Positions 35,391-47,575 of a DNA stretch of 64,000 nucleotides are shown one piece after another. Below the pieces are notes generated by a model, which saw only the letters and a program-made list of their open reading frames with translations, was not told the DNA's origin and ran no database searches. Every line of letters starts with the position of its first letter. Positions within the stretch are counted from its first letter, which is position 1. The stretch is from Beroe forskalii (taxonomy: Eukaryota > Ctenophora > Nuda > Beroida > Beroidae), in NCBI GenBank assembly GCA_011033025.1, contig WFMF01000139.1, positions 1-64,000 on the forward strand, in the 5' to 3' direction. Position numbers and translations under genes: made by a program.

Positions 35391-35536
35391 GCAAGTGTCA
35401 GAGTCAGAGCATCACAAAGATGCAGGATTGGGAGACAATAAGGAGAGCGTCAGGGCTCAAGGAGCAGGGAATCTACCTCAACGGGTAACGTACGATTTAA
35501 ACTCGTGAATACAGAGATTGAGAGACACACTAAAGG

Positions 35537-35542
35537 AATAAA
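35537..35542 (+). terminator. Poly(A) signal AATAAA of gene copy 1
   Basis: AATAAA lies 147 bp after the stop codon. In copy 2 the same spot reads AATATAAAAG, a weaker variant, because of a 2-bp difference. Confidence 0.5.
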
Positions 35543-36391
35543 AGATATAAGAGCTAGTAGCCTGATTACGCTAAATATAGACTAATTCAGACTTTCATAT
35601 TTTACATGAGGGGTAATACTTATAGTAGTATAGCAACTTTTCTCGTAATCAGAGGTGCAAATCCGTATAGAATTTTATTTGGGGTTGATTTTGTTCAAAA
35701 TTCAATTTAGAGCAATTTTCAAAATGAGAAGATGGCTGAATAGTTGGCAATCATCCAATTATTTCCAACGTCTTTCCTTACATTACGTGGATCATTATCT
35801 TACAAATTTTACCATTTAAAGAGGTGATGAAGCTGTTCTGTAAGTGGAAAAATCTAAAAATGACAGTTATTAGACGAATTGCTCTTGAAAATTTTATTGG
35901 TCATTATCTTTTTCAATATATGGTGGGCAGGATGGGTCAAGAATATTTGGGGATATATTCCCTCATCCCTGAATTTGCACCACTGATTGTAATACATTTG
36001 AAGGTATTTCACTGTATTATTATTATGTACTAATCGTTTGCAGCATATTATCTTGCTCATAAATATGATCTAAAGACGGAAATTGAGTTATTTCCAGTAG
36101 CGTGAAAGGTAATAAAGTAATACGGCCATTTCAATGATAACCGCGTTTTAAAAAACTGCAGATAAATCTAAACTACCGAGGTGAAACTTTAAAATGAAAG
36201 CAATAATAAGGAATCTGAACATTCATTTTGAATTAATTTCGGCCAAAATAATGTGCATTTGGTTTGAATAGTTTGTTGACCGTGTAGATAATTATTACCT
36301 TTTGCGTGATCACGAGTGAGAAATATGAATACTTCAATAGCGAAAGATAGCTGCTGAAGACACGATGCTTTTAGATATGAGTTTCTGTACT

Positions 36392-36483
36392 GGTGCCTCG
36401 ACCTTTTGAAGCACAGCGTATTACGCCAAGCATAAGTTGTGCTTTTTTGTGCAATACGCCGCGCTTGAAAAAGTCGAGACACC
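36392..36483. mobile_element. 92-bp MITE, internally deleted relative of 52,198-52,373
   Basis: Ends GGTGCCTCGACCTTTTGAAG and the complement of GGTGTCTCGACTTTTTCAAG enclose CGTATTACGCC inverted repeats. The copy in block B at the same site is 176 bp, so this one has lost its middle. The same right-end motif, AGTCGAGACACCA, also occurs near 25,167. Confidence 0.6.
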
Positions 36484-39400
36484 AATCCATGTGTGATTTC
36501 TGAATCTTAATATCAAATGTAGCAGTGACCCGCTATAACCCGATCAGATCAGTAAATCGCAGCACTCACTTTAACACGTTGTGACCCGTTACTCATACCA
36601 GTAGTTCAGTTTATTGTAGTGACCTACTTTATCAATATACTTGTATTCTACTATTCACGGTTTTGATAAACATCGGTTTATCATGTTTTTAAATTAACGA
36701 GCTGCTTCTTTTAGTAAGCAGCAAGTTTTATTAAAAGTCGTGCTCGAATAATAGGCGGATTCAATGGCGACAATATCAGGTTAATTGGTTCTATCGTTAA
36801 CGGTTATAACCGCCTAATGTTCGCGCATGGACTATATATCATGTTTTATGGTTTACAACTGGAGCTATTCAGAAACCGGCAAATAATTTGTTTCGGACTA
36901 AAAATCTTTGGTAATTAGGGTTTTTCTTTGACCGTTTTAAGTCAAATGGTGATGGCTTTAAATAATTTTATACCATCCTAATTGGCTACTTATTCATATT
37001 GACTATGGAATCACTATTCAGGCTATGTATTCAGCTTTTCAGGGCTGTAATTCGCATCTCACGGTGGCAGATGGTAATTCGTATTTTTTTATTTCAAAGG
37101 TTCAAATTATAAATTGCAATAAGAGTAGATCAAATGACATTGGAAATGATTGATGGTCAAAATTGTGGGGCCGGCCTGCCAAGCCACAAGCACAGCCCCA
37201 GGAATTACAGCCCTGAAAGTGTGTTTAAACTGAGGTTATTTCAAAGGAATGAGATGATGGTACAGGAACTTTTGTTTAATTTGCCAACGCGTATTTTAAT
37301 AAAGTTCCTGTCTGTTTTCCATCAATCCAGTCCTAAGATTGGCTTGGTCTAAATTCATTTAAATTTGTAACTTATATTATTAATAATGTTAGGAATTTCA
37401 GAGCCTATAAATTTTCTATTTTTGACTCAGAATCGCCTGATTACATTTTAACATGAACTTTATTTGGAGGTCCTATAGGTCTTTTGATAACATATTGTTA
37501 TTGTTATTATCATTATGATTAGCAGCTGTATAATTCAGCCTCGCGAGAGATATATTTTAGCAATGTTACTACATTGTTCTTAAAAACATTATTTGATATC
37601 TATGAATTTTATCGATTTCATCGCATATGATATTTGATCGAACTATCACATTACTTATAACACATAAAACCAATGGTATATTGAAGTAGAAAGATTAGCA
37701 AAGGTTTTGGTGGCACTATGATAACCCTGGTCAGGGTGCTTTGATAGTGCTGCTTGTAGTGTTCAGATGTTCAGTTAAATTTTCAATTAGATATGATCCG
37801 GATGATCACTTACTTCATATGCAGATAGTCAACTGGACAGGGAAAATTCTTCAGATGTTCTTTATTTGGATTCAATTTATCTCCATCCCAATAGGCAGCT
37901 GAAGGACTTTATATTTGTCACTAATTTTTCGCTAATTCTTTGCAATTGCTATGTTCAATCAATAACCATAAATAAGTAAAAACAAAAGTCACTCAAATGC
38001 CTATGATGGAAGCTATTGCTTTGTATGGAGATTAAATTAAGTTCATCAATCATTGCCCTATTCACATCGCCCATTTATATTTAACTGGTACTATTTATTT
38101 TTAATAAACATCGTCATATGACATATTTGTTCTAAAATTATTTGAGGGATTTTTGTGGATTATAATTTAGATTTTCTTCCATTTTTGATTCAAGATATAA
38201 GATAACATAAATTTTATTATCATTAACCAGACAATTAGCACTTAACTAATTAGTTAATTCATAGCAAAGAAATCTAGCAAGGATATTGCATGCATATAGC
38301 AATTGGAAGTTATAGTTTTCATAAATTTCAGTAATCCCTACGTTTGTAAACGTGAAATTGAAATTCTGACTGGAAAATTTTGAGTTCTGCTAACAGCCGC
38401 CGAAAAGCACCTGATACAAATTTTATCTTATGGTTTGGATAGCTGGAGAAGAATTAACCAAGGCCATTTGAGTATGAGGTTAATACTTACCATTGTTAAT
38501 AATCGATTAGCAAGCAGTTAAATGTCGAAGTGGTGAATATAAACTACAACCTTCATGGTCGAGGCGAAGCCGAGACATTTTAAGTTGGATTATGACGACG
38601 AATGATAACGATTATTTCAGGCATAAAATTATTCCAATTTCCAGTCAGTAATCTTCTATTTTCATTCACTGCAAATTGCCATTTTTTTGAATTATTTTTT
38701 GGCAGTAACGCATCATATAGGTCTGCAATTATTCGTTAAATTTTAGATATAGATTTTATTATTGTCATAAATATCTCAATCCTTGATCAAAAATTCTGAC
38801 TCGGATCTAAAACCTATCCAGAATGGTGATATATCCAACTTTCAATAAATGACCGAGATAATAGGAGGATTTTTGAAACAGGATTGAAGAAAATAATTGT
38901 TTTAATTTTAAGTTTATTTTTCACAAGTGGGGTTTTCATTTTCAAAAAATGATTTAGATTATGTTATTGGCATATTTCCACAATTTTTCTTGCGACTATG
39001 AGAATAGCACTTGGCCTCCATTGGAACTAAACCCTTGATTATTTGACGTTTTTCACCCAGCATTCTTTCGATTTAAAGGAATTTGATAAAGTTTAGTAAC
39101 AATAAATAAACACCTTTTCAAGAACAGTGATCCACTTTCGCTACATCCATCGCTTCCACTCAAAAATCGAAAGAATGCTGCACTGAAATCAATCACTATT
39201 ATTATTAGCAATTCCACTACAAATTTGTTCATGCTTAGACTATATAATGGCAGGAGAAGTGATGTGTCACGAATGAAAAATAGGCGTTTTAATTCACCGT
39301 TCTAAACATCGATGACAACGCCTATTCTCCTCTTGTATTTCATTAATCGTGCTTATTGATGGTCTGTGGTCGTTCTATATGTAATGGGTTATTATAAATC

Positions 39401-39640
39401 CAATTATTTGTAGAAGATGAAATGCTACATGAATATTTTAATAATTATTAATGATACATTATTAAATTGATATTATTTACTTATTTATTGAATAAAAGTT
39501 ATTGTTTTCATTGTTTTCCTAGTAGTAGGCAGCACGTTGAGTTGCACATGCTCTTCTTCATCTTGGCGAATCACTCGTTTGTTCAAAAACTAGAGTGCTT
39601 TTAAATTTTCAAAAACAGTCATAATAAGTGTCAGAACAAT
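36484..39640. other. Non-coding stretch shared by both blocks
   Basis: AT-rich sequence collinear with about 52,374-55,530. Open frames do not survive comparison: the frame at 37,134-37,352 is ended in B by TTTTAACTG for TTTAAACTG, and the frame open in B at 54,194-54,412 has a TGA in A. I see no conserved gene or RNA here. Confidence 0.55.
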
Positions 39641-39654
39641 GATCAGGAAGTGGT

Positions 39655-40025
39655 CCGGAAGGGATCACCAGAGGGTAACCAGTGGGTTAACAGGGGGTCA
39701 CCAGTTCGTCAACAATGGGTCACAAGGGGGTAACCAGTGGGTCAACAGGGGGTCACCAGTGGGTCAACAGGGGGTCACCAGTGGGTCAACAGGGGGTCAC
39801 CAGTGGGTCAACAGGGGGTCACCAGTGGGTCAACAGGGGGTCACCAGTGGGTCAACAGGGGTCACCAGTGGGTCAACAGGGGGGTCACCAGTGGGTCAAC
39901 AGGGGTCACCAGTGGGTCAACAGGGGTCACCAGTGGGTCAACAGGGGGTCACCAGTGGGTCAACAGGGGGTCAACAGGGGGCAAGTACAGTTCACCAGGG
40001 GGCAGGAGGGTTGGCAGGGGGTCAT
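39655..40025. repeat. 22-bp minisatellite, expanded in copy A
   Basis: About 15 copies of GGGGTCACCAGTGGGTCAAC plus AG, with 20- and 21-bp length variants. Block B has only about four units at the same site (55,540-55,690). The spurious frames across it encode GSTGGHQWVNRGSPVGQQG in all three phases. Confidence 0.9.
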
Positions 40026-41164
40026 TAGAATACTTTCATAGACCAAAATTAATGAATTAACTGACAAAGTTCAAGCTTAAAGTTGCCGCTAAACTTGAGT
40101 AAGAATGACTAATTTTCAATGGTCTTCTAGGCTCAGCAAAGTAAAACGAACTTTTCCTGAAACTAGTCTAATCATGTCAACTTCCAGAGTCATCAGGAAA
40201 TTTCAAATTTGATCTTATAAAGTTTCAAACGATCAATAATGAAAGAGAATACTGAAAATTATTCATTCTATTGTGGCTCATAAACAATTATACTTCAGTT
40301 GAACCTGAGTAAGACTCAGATCAGGATTATTGAGGTACTGATGAGGCGAGGTATAGTGTCCAGGAGAATTGGTGTCTCGGTAGACTGTTGTATTGATGGA
40401 ATGAGATGGTGTCACTGTCTTCAGTCATTCGGTCATGTTCAATAACTGGTGTCAAAATGACAGTAATTGGACATAACAGACGACAGTGACAGTACTCATT
40501 GTTTTGACTGGCATTTCATCTCCCTGTCCTGACCCTAACTACCTATAACCCTTTTAACCGTAACTGGAACACTAACTCGGCAGATGTTGACTTTGCAATC
40601 GGCGCCGATCAGCGCTGATCAGCGCCGATCCACCGCCGATCGGCGCTGATCAGCGATCGCTGAAGCATGATCAGCGCTGATCGGGCCCGACCGCTGATCA
40701 GCGACACCGCCGATCAGCGCTGATCAGCGCTGATCAGCGCCGATCAGAAAATTTCAAAATTCTCATCGGCGGTCGTCGGCGCTGATCGGCGCTGATCAGC
40801 GCCGATCAGCGCCGATCAGCGCTGATCGGCGTCAATCGCGCTGATCGCGCCGATCATGATGGCCTAAAATCAGCGCTGATCAGCGCTGATCAGCGCCGAC
40901 CAAAACACCTGCATAGAGCCTTTGTAAACGCCATTTTCTTCATCGGCGCCGATCAGCGCTGATCAGCGCTGATCAGCGCCGATCAGCGCTGATCGCTAAC
41001 AGTTAAATTTGAACTGATATGGACATTTTGGGCGTGTTTGCCTCAAAAATATAATTCTTGCTGACCGTGCAGGTGACATTTTTAGGGCAACTCCTCGCAT
41101 GGGGCTGTAACATTAACATCAACAATCATCAACAACAGCATAAACCAGTTTTTACAGTACGGTT

Positions 41165-42245
41165 ATACATTGACGTGACAGTAGAACCGTTACAAGTACA
41201 ACACAGTTTCATTTCCACGACATAGTAACACCGTTACGACACAGTAACATCGTTACGGCACAGTAACACCGTAACACCTTAACAGCACAATAAATTAATG
41301 TCTTTACGACACAATAGCACCGTTACGACACAGTTACACCGTTACTACACGGTAACGCAGTTACGACGAAGTCACGCAGTTACGATACAATAACGCCGTT
41401 ACGACAAAGTAACATCTCTTGACGACACAGTTTCATTGTAACCGCACAAAGCTCACTTACAAGACAGTAAGGACGTTACGACACAGCTGTAACACCATTA
41501 CGACGCAGTTACGACACAGTCTGAACGCACTACGCAGTTCCGGGCCACAGTAACAGTTACGAAAAAAGTCACACAGTTACGACACAGTCACGCAATTACC
41601 ACACAGTAACACCGTTAGAACATAGTAACGCAGTAACACCATTACGACACAGTAGCACCCCTTACGATTGTCTGACGTTGACAGACCCTCTCGAGAATCA
41701 GCGCCGCGGTTGGGTCGCCACATCCATCGTACGACAACCTTACGACGCAGTTACGACAGTAACACCGCTAGGACGCAGTTTTTACGCAGTTAAGACAAAG
41801 TCACATTGTTACGACATAGCAATACCGTTACGACACAGTTTCATTGTTAAGTCACAGTAAAACCTTCACAGCACAGTAAGGACGTTACGACACAGTAACA
41901 CCGTCACAACACAGTAAAGGACGTTACGACACACCACGGCTGTTAATTGTTAAACGACACATTCAGGCTGTAATTAAGTAGTGCGCTAAAGCGCTGTTAA
42001 GACACCGTAAGTGTAATGCCGTTACGACAGTAACACTTTTGTACGGCACAGTAACGTTGCTTCCCCAGAGTAGCGCAGTTACGATACAATAACACTACAT
42101 TTTGACACAGTAACACCGTTACAAGACATTTTATTGTAAGGACGTTACGATCACACAGTTACTGTTGCGACATGCAGTTACGACACATTTAACGTTGTTG
42201 CCCCAGAGTAAACGCAGTTACAAGTATACAATAACACTGTTACGA
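41165..42245. repeat. Degenerate 19-bp GTTACGACACAGTAACACC satellite, left arm
   Basis: Tandem but strongly degenerate copies, with variants such as GTTACGACAAAGTAAC and CGCAGTTACGACAC. The inverted partner runs from about 42,595 to 43,450, interrupted by the small element at 42,675. Units keep GTTAC at positions 1-5 and GTAAC at 12-16. Confidence 0.8.
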
Positions 42246-42470
42246 CTAGCGAACGACCGGTTTAACCGTATCTCAATAAATCCGGTCACGGGAATTTCGG
42301 TTGGCTGAAAACGCCCAGTCAACCGATATTTCTGTTCTAGTTCTGTTAACCGACTGTTTTAATCTGAAATGGTTGATTGCGAGATCAAATATTCGGTTAC
42401 GGTTTCGGTTAGCCAAAACACCTGGTTAACCCTTATTCGGTTTCCGTTCGGTTAACCGGTCCTATCCTAG
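42246..42470. mobile_element. 225-bp CGGTTAACCG inverted-repeat element
   Basis: Ends CTAGCGAACGACCGGTTTAA and the complement of CTAGGATAGGACCGGTTAAC are inverted repeats, with further CGGTTA/TAACCG words inside. It lies near the centre of foldback III. The target duplication is not obvious. Confidence 0.5.
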
Positions 42471-42674
42471 TCACGCTGTCATGACAGTAACACCGATACG
42501 ACAGTAACACCGTAATAACAGCCTTACGTCGTTGTATGATATCCTACCCTCGTGCGCTCGCCACAACGTTTCACAGCTGGACTTCCAGAATTGCTGATAG
42601 GTCGGACATCGCCCGCCGACTGTGAGTGTGTCGTAACGGTGTAACTGTGTCGTAACTGCGTAACTGTGTCGTAA

Positions 42675-42852
42675 AGAATCGTTCAAATATTACGTTATCA
42701 CCTATATAGGAGGAGGTTTCCAACTGATTACGTTACGCGCGACGATAACAGGTATACGTGTTTAGCAACAGGTAAACCACTGTAAACTTGATTAACAGGG
42801 GAGGGGGGTTAAAATCGGCCAAAAATTGATCACGTAATATGTGAACGATCCC
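42675..42852. mobile_element. 178-bp MITE, Harbinger-like, TAA duplication
   Basis: Starts AGAATCGTTCAAATATTACG and ends with the complement of GGGATCGTTCACATATTACG. It is flanked by TAA at 42,672-42,674 and 42,853-42,855. It shares its end with the larger element at 20,299-21,460. It inserted into the right-arm satellite of foldback III. Confidence 0.65.
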
Positions 42853-45791
42853 TAACTTCGTAACTGTCGTAACACTTATAACTGCGTCGTAGCGGTGTTA
42901 CTGTGTCGTCACTGCGTGACTGTGTCGTAAGGGTGTTACTGTGTCGTGATGGTGTTACTCATACTGCGTGTTGTAACAGTGTTACTGTGTCGTAAGAATG
43001 AAACTGTGTTGTAACGGTATATTAGTATAACTGTGTCATAACGATGTGACTGTGTCGTAGCTGCTTTACTGTGTCGTAACGGTGTTATTGTGTTGTAACG
43101 ACGTTACTGTGCTGTAAAGGTGTAACTGTCATGTGGCGTTACAATGTCGTTACGGTGTTACTGTGTCGTAACGGTGTTACGGTATTGTAACGGTTCTACT
43201 GTGTCGCAACGGTGTTACTGTATTGTATTTTTAACGGTTCTACTGTGTCGTAACGGTGTTACTGCGTAACTGTGTCGTAACGGTGCTATTGTGTCGTAAC
43301 GACATTAATTTATTGTGCTGTTAAGGTGTTACGGTGTTACTGTACCGTAACGATGTTACTGTGTCGTAACGGTGTTACTGTGTCGTGGAAATGAAACTGT
43401 GTTGTACTTGTAACGGTTCTACTGTCGTCAATGCATAACTGTATCGTAAAACTGGTTTATGTTGTTGTTGATGTGATTGTTGATGTTAATGTACTACAGC
43501 CCTGTGCGAGTTGCCGTAAAATGTCTCCCTGCACGGTCAGCAGGAATTATATTTTTGAGGCAAACACGCCCAAATGTCCATATCAGTTCAAATTTAACAA
43601 GTTAGCGATATGCGCTGATCGGCGCTGATCAGCGCTGATCATGTGATCGGCACCGATGAAAAAATGGCGTTTACAAAGGCTCTTATGCAGGTGTTTTGGT
43701 CGGCGCTGATCAGCGCTGATCAGCGCTGATTTAGGCCATCGCGCTGATCGGCGCTGATCAGCGCTGATTGATCGCCGATCAGCGCTGATCGGCGCTGATC
43801 GGCACTGATCAGCGCCGACGACCACTCGATGAAATGAATTTTCAAATTCTGATCGGCGCTGATCAGCGCTGATCGGCGGCGGTGTCGCTGATCAGCGCTG
43901 ATCGGGCCCGATCAGCGCTGATCGCGCTGATCAGCGCGATCAGCGCTGATCAGCGCCGATCGGCGGTGGATCGGCGCTGATCAGCGCTGATCGGCGCCGA
44001 TTGCAAAGTCAACATCTGCCACTAACTCTTACCCGATACCCATGCCCAAACCCTAACCCAGACCCTTACCTTTGCGTAGAGTTGACATATTGCAAGTGTC
44101 GAGTGAGAAGAAGTGTCCCAAAACCAATGATAGAAAAAGGATGTGGCAGTTCCAACAAATCATTTTATCTAAAATGTCCCATTCGTCCAAATCCACTTTT
44201 TCTTGAGTCAGGGACAATTTGGACAGTGCACCCCCACCCCATTATAATTCATTCTTAATTCACCTGGGAATCAGCGAGATGAGGGACTGATGATCGGAGT
44301 CAGGAGAGATGTATCGACTCATCAATAAGACTCAACATTCCAGTGAATTGAGCCGGATTCAAGCAAATATTTCGAAATGAAATCGCAGATTGGACTATCA
44401 AAGAAAAGATTGAATCGAAACGTCTTCATCGTCTCGGCATTCGCAACTCAATGTATAGCGGCGATGTACACAAGTACACAGAAATGAACGAAATAATGTA
44501 CACATTCTGAAAAGTACACAATGCTACACGGACCCTGCTCACGCGCGCGCGCTCACGTGACTTCATACTGCGTGCTGATTGGTCAGGAGTCATACGCATA
44601 CTACGCGCCGATTGGTGTAGAGCAGGTGTGCAACGTTACCTCTTCGCGGTGTAGGTACAGCTGCGTTTACTGTTCATTATTCTATTCACAAGTTACTTGC
44701 CTTCCGCCCTTCCAGTTGCATGTCGTAGGTACTTAGGTACCTTAATCCACATTTGTCAGTCTGGAATTCCTCATCAATCCCATCAGATATCTGTAATTAT
44801 CATCTGCAGAGCTTGAAACTATAAACCACATCGTTTACATTTGAGCATTTGTATTAATTGTACCATTGAGTCAAAAGAGAATTTATAAATTACTCATCAA
44901 TTGTAATCATGCGACTCTCATTCAACGACCCTATCCGTGAAATCAGAAACTATAAAGCTTGCAATCTTGGTCGCGTTGCTACTTTTTACTATTTTAGCTT
45001 TTTAGGTTTCGAAAATTGGTTTCGGATTATTGGTTCTTAGTAATAACCACGGAATAAGGAATTGCCCACTGAAAAACCGCAAGGTTGGGCCTAACAGCGA
45101 ACACAAATGAGGGAAAACTCAACTTTATTCCGTTCACTGTACCGTACAAACATATTATGTTTGCAATTTTTACCACGGAGATAGGTATGGAAGTAAGGAC
45201 GGATCAAATCACAGCACTTAACTGAACTGTGGTTTGTTGATCAAAATGCAAATCAATTAGCTTATCAGATTATCACATCCCATATTTTAAAACACAATGG
45301 ACTTTCGATTAAAAGTTTCGTTCAGTTTTCAAACGTAAACTCGTAAATTTCATGTCTAGACCGTTACTGCATTCAATATTTCAATCTACAAACCACAGTA
45401 GAAGTGAGCTGTGATTTAACACGATCTATAATCTTATAATCGTGCTAAAGATTAATTGCCTGGTCATATTTAGAGATAAGGTATAGCTCTTGCGTACCTA
45501 CTGCATAGTGTATAGATGACAAAATAATCATAATCAGGTACCTACCTTATTTCCTATTCTATGTTTTAGTTCAACCTCTGTCCTCTAGTTCCTTCATTAG
45601 TACTTCATTAACCTTGAATAAGTGAATAAGTGCACAGTGAAATAGTAGGGTTTTTTTTGTTAATCGCGATCGCCATGACTAACTGGTAGTCATTATTCCA
45701 CTGACCACTGTTCTAAGGATATTGTTTACGTAGCAATGAATTTGGTGATTGCTATAATTATGCTGCATAATCACTTGTATGCCAAGGTGGG

Positions 45792-45822
45792 TATAAAAGG
45801 TGTGTATGACTGGGCGTTTTCA
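45792..45822 (+). promoter_or_regulatory. TATA box and initiator, copy A
   Basis: TATAAAAG at 45,792-45,799 lies exactly 30 bp before the A of TTTTCAGGAC (45,822), the canonical TATA-to-Inr spacing. The ATG of the broken frame follows 39 bp later. The arrangement is preserved in block B. Confidence 0.55.
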
Positions 45823-45860
45823 GGACATCTGCGTCGTGCGCGTCTCCTTCCAGCTCTGCA

Positions 45861-46095
45861 ATGAGTTGTTGTTCACAGCAGTGTACCCCGGAACAGGAGG
45901 TGTATCCGGGAACTGCTCAAGGAACATGCCCAAACTGATCTTGAAGCTTTCAAGTGAACTCAGTTGTGAGACGTCAGATGGCAAGATATTTCTTAGCTGA
46001 GCTGCTCAAACTTCAAATGAACTATCTTAACAACTACGAACAGAGAGCTGGGCCTTGTTGGTTATCTGTGCCAAGATTGCCTTGATTGCCTTTGG
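45861..46095 (+). pseudogene. Broken copy of the small Cys-rich membrane protein frame
   Basis: It begins exactly like the open frame at 61,579 (MSCCSQQCTPEQEVYPGTAQ) but has TGA stops at codon 26 (45,936-45,938) and codon 28 (45,942-45,944), where copy B has Arg and Cys codons. It also has a 6-bp deletion before the predicted membrane segment and local changes after it. The downstream helix-rich part remains readable in frame. I read it as a pseudogene with an intact core promoter. Confidence 0.5.
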
Positions 46096-46404
46096 TGGCC
46101 AGGTAGCGCAGTGGTTTAGGGTGTCGTGCTTCCAATCGAGAGGTTGGTGGTTCGATTCCCGGCCGTGCCTATCGTGCTAAGGGTGAGAACTCTCACCTAA
46201 GCAGCCACACGGTTCACTCAGCCGAGCGTACAGGAAACTGTACGGGAGGGTTAAATGAGGAGCTGCCCATTGCAGCGAAGTCTCCAGCGAAGAAAGTATG
46301 GATTACACTCCCTTAACCGTCACTGGCTTAATAACACTTGAATCCTTCGATTCATTGGCTGTTACAGTTGTTGGAATAGAAGTAAAACCATCTCAATAAA
46401 AAAT
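46096..46404 (+). mobile_element. tRNA-derived SINE, copy A
   Basis: Internal RNA polymerase III promoter: box A TAGCGCAGTGG at 46,104-46,114 and box B GGTTCGATTCC at 46,149-46,159. A tRNA-unrelated body follows with AACTCTCACCTAAGCAGCCA and ACAGGAAACTGTACGGGAGG. The 3' end is near TCTCAATAAAAAATC. The tRNA part does not fold into a clean cloverleaf; the anticodon-position TCC suggests a tRNA-Gly origin, tentatively. The same SINE is at the same place in block B, so it inserted before the duplication. Confidence 0.75.
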
Positions 46405-46659
46405 CAAGCCGAGGATGGTACTTGAATTGCATTTCAATATCACGAGGGGCATGACCGTTGGCGATTTTCCATTAACTTGAATGATGCAGTATCTTTCTCT
46501 TCGACGTTTGAATGAGATCATAGAGCGTGGTTTCGGGGTATGTAGAGCCTAGAGACCCATCACCCACTGTGTGGACTGTGGGATTCAACGAGTATGATTT
46601 CTTGCACGAGGAGGCCTAAAGGCCGTGTGCGGTGCACTTACTACTGTAGAGCTGCATGA

Positions 46660-47572
46660 CCACCCTGCCCAACTGATGATCAACCTGCCCAACTGATGAT
46701 CAACCTGCCCAACTGATGATCAACCTGCCCAACTGATGATCACCCTGTCCAACTGATGATAAACCTGTCCAACTGATGATCACCCTGCCCAACTGATGAT
46801 CAACCTGCCCAACTGATGATCACCCTGCCCAACTGATGATCACCCTGCCCAACTGATGATCAACCTGCCCAACTGATGATCACCCTGCCAAACTGATGAT
46901 CAACCTGCCCAACTGATGATCACCCTGCCCAACTGATGATCACCCTGTCCAGTGTCCAACTGATGATAAACCTGTCCAACTGAAGATCAACCTGCCCAAC
47001 TGATGATCACCCTGTCCAATTGAAGATCAACCTGCCCAACTGATGATCACCCTGTCCAACTGATGATCACCCTGCCCAACTGATGATCAACCTGCCCAAC
47101 TGATAATCACCCTGTCCAACTGATGATCACCCTGTCCAACTGATGATAAACCTGTCCAACTGAAGATCAACCTGCCCAACTGATGATCACCCTGTCCAAC
47201 TGATGATCACCCTGCCTAACTGATGATCAACCTGCCCAACTGATGATCACCCTGTCCAGTGTCCAACTGATGATAAACCTGTCCAACTGAAGATCAACCT
47301 GCCCAACTGATGATCACCCTGTCCAACTGATGATCAACCTGCCCAACTGATGATCAACCTGCCCAACTGATGATAAACCTGTCCAACTGATGATAAACCT
47401 GTCCAACTGATGATAAACCTGTCCAACTGATGATAACCCTGTCCAGTGTCCAACTGATGATAAACCTGTCCAACTGAAGATCAACCTGCCCAACTGATGA
47501 TCAACCTGCCCAACTGATGATAAACCTGTCCAACTGAAGATCAACCTGCCCAACTGAAAGGACAAATTTTGG
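46660..47572. repeat. 20-bp satellite CCAACTGATGATCAACCTGC, copy A
   Basis: About 45 copies. Three sub-variants, CAACCTGCCC, CACCCTGTCC and AAACCTGTCC, are intermixed, and GTCCAGTGTCCAACTG recurs as a longer unit, showing local re-duplication. The array ends before GGACAAATTTTGGCACGA. The block B partner is at 62,390-62,704 and 63,571-63,980. Confidence 0.95.
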
Positions 47573-47575
47573 CAC

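Larger units (their letters stand above)
40579..44020. mobile_element. Giant foldback element III, 3.44 kb, 8-bp target duplication
   Basis: Ends are GGCAGATGTTGACTTTGCAA and its complement, flanked by ACTAACTC at 40,571-40,578 and 44,021-44,028. Block B has an uninterrupted site, AACACTAACTTTTACCC. Just inside each end are roughly 400 bp of nested palindromes built from GATCAGCGCTGATC. Next comes a short unique piece (CAACAATCATCAACAACAGC on the left), then a degenerate 19-bp satellite GTTACGACACAGTAACACC in opposite orientations in the two arms. An 8-bp duplication suggests hAT-type mobilisation. No transposase frame is visible. Two smaller elements, at 42,246-42,470 and 42,675-42,852, have inserted near its middle. 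Confidence 0.85.
29490..47575 (+). repeat. Segmental duplication, copy A
   Basis: From about 29,490 to 47,575 the sequence is collinear with 48,122-64,000. Non-repetitive stretches differ by a few percent, plus indels. Copy A carries two insertions absent from B (foldbacks at 32,330-34,976 and 40,579-44,020) and an expanded 22-bp minisatellite. It lacks a 3.3-kb foldback and an 866-bp MITE found in B. It contains the zinc finger/UBA-like gene, a long non-coding stretch, the TATA promoter with a broken frame, a SINE and a 20-bp satellite. Confidence 0.95.

Noticed and set aside
37134-37352. 72-residue frame in block A, possible gene
   Set aside because: The aligned block B sequence ends it early (TTTTAACTG), and indels nearby shift frame, so it is not conserved.
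39639-40060. Three overlapping Gly/Gln-rich frames of about 110-130 residues
   Set aside because: All three phases of a 22-bp minisatellite; the array is contracted in the duplicate block, which would not be expected of a gene.
45936-45944. TGA codons read as selenocysteine in a Cys-rich protein
   Set aside because: One replaces an Arg codon, no SECIS-like structure was seen, and the copy also has a deletion; nonsense mutation is simpler.
46096-46170. Functional tRNA gene
   Set aside because: Boxes A and B are good, but the acceptor and anticodon stems do not pair properly and a long tRNA-unrelated body follows; it is a SINE.
46660-47572. CRISPR-like or hammerhead-like interpretation of the 20-bp repeats (CTGATGA in every unit)
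   Set aside because: Units are strictly tandem with no unique spacers, and the GAAA and cleavage-site partners of a hammerhead are absent. The genome is eukaryotic.
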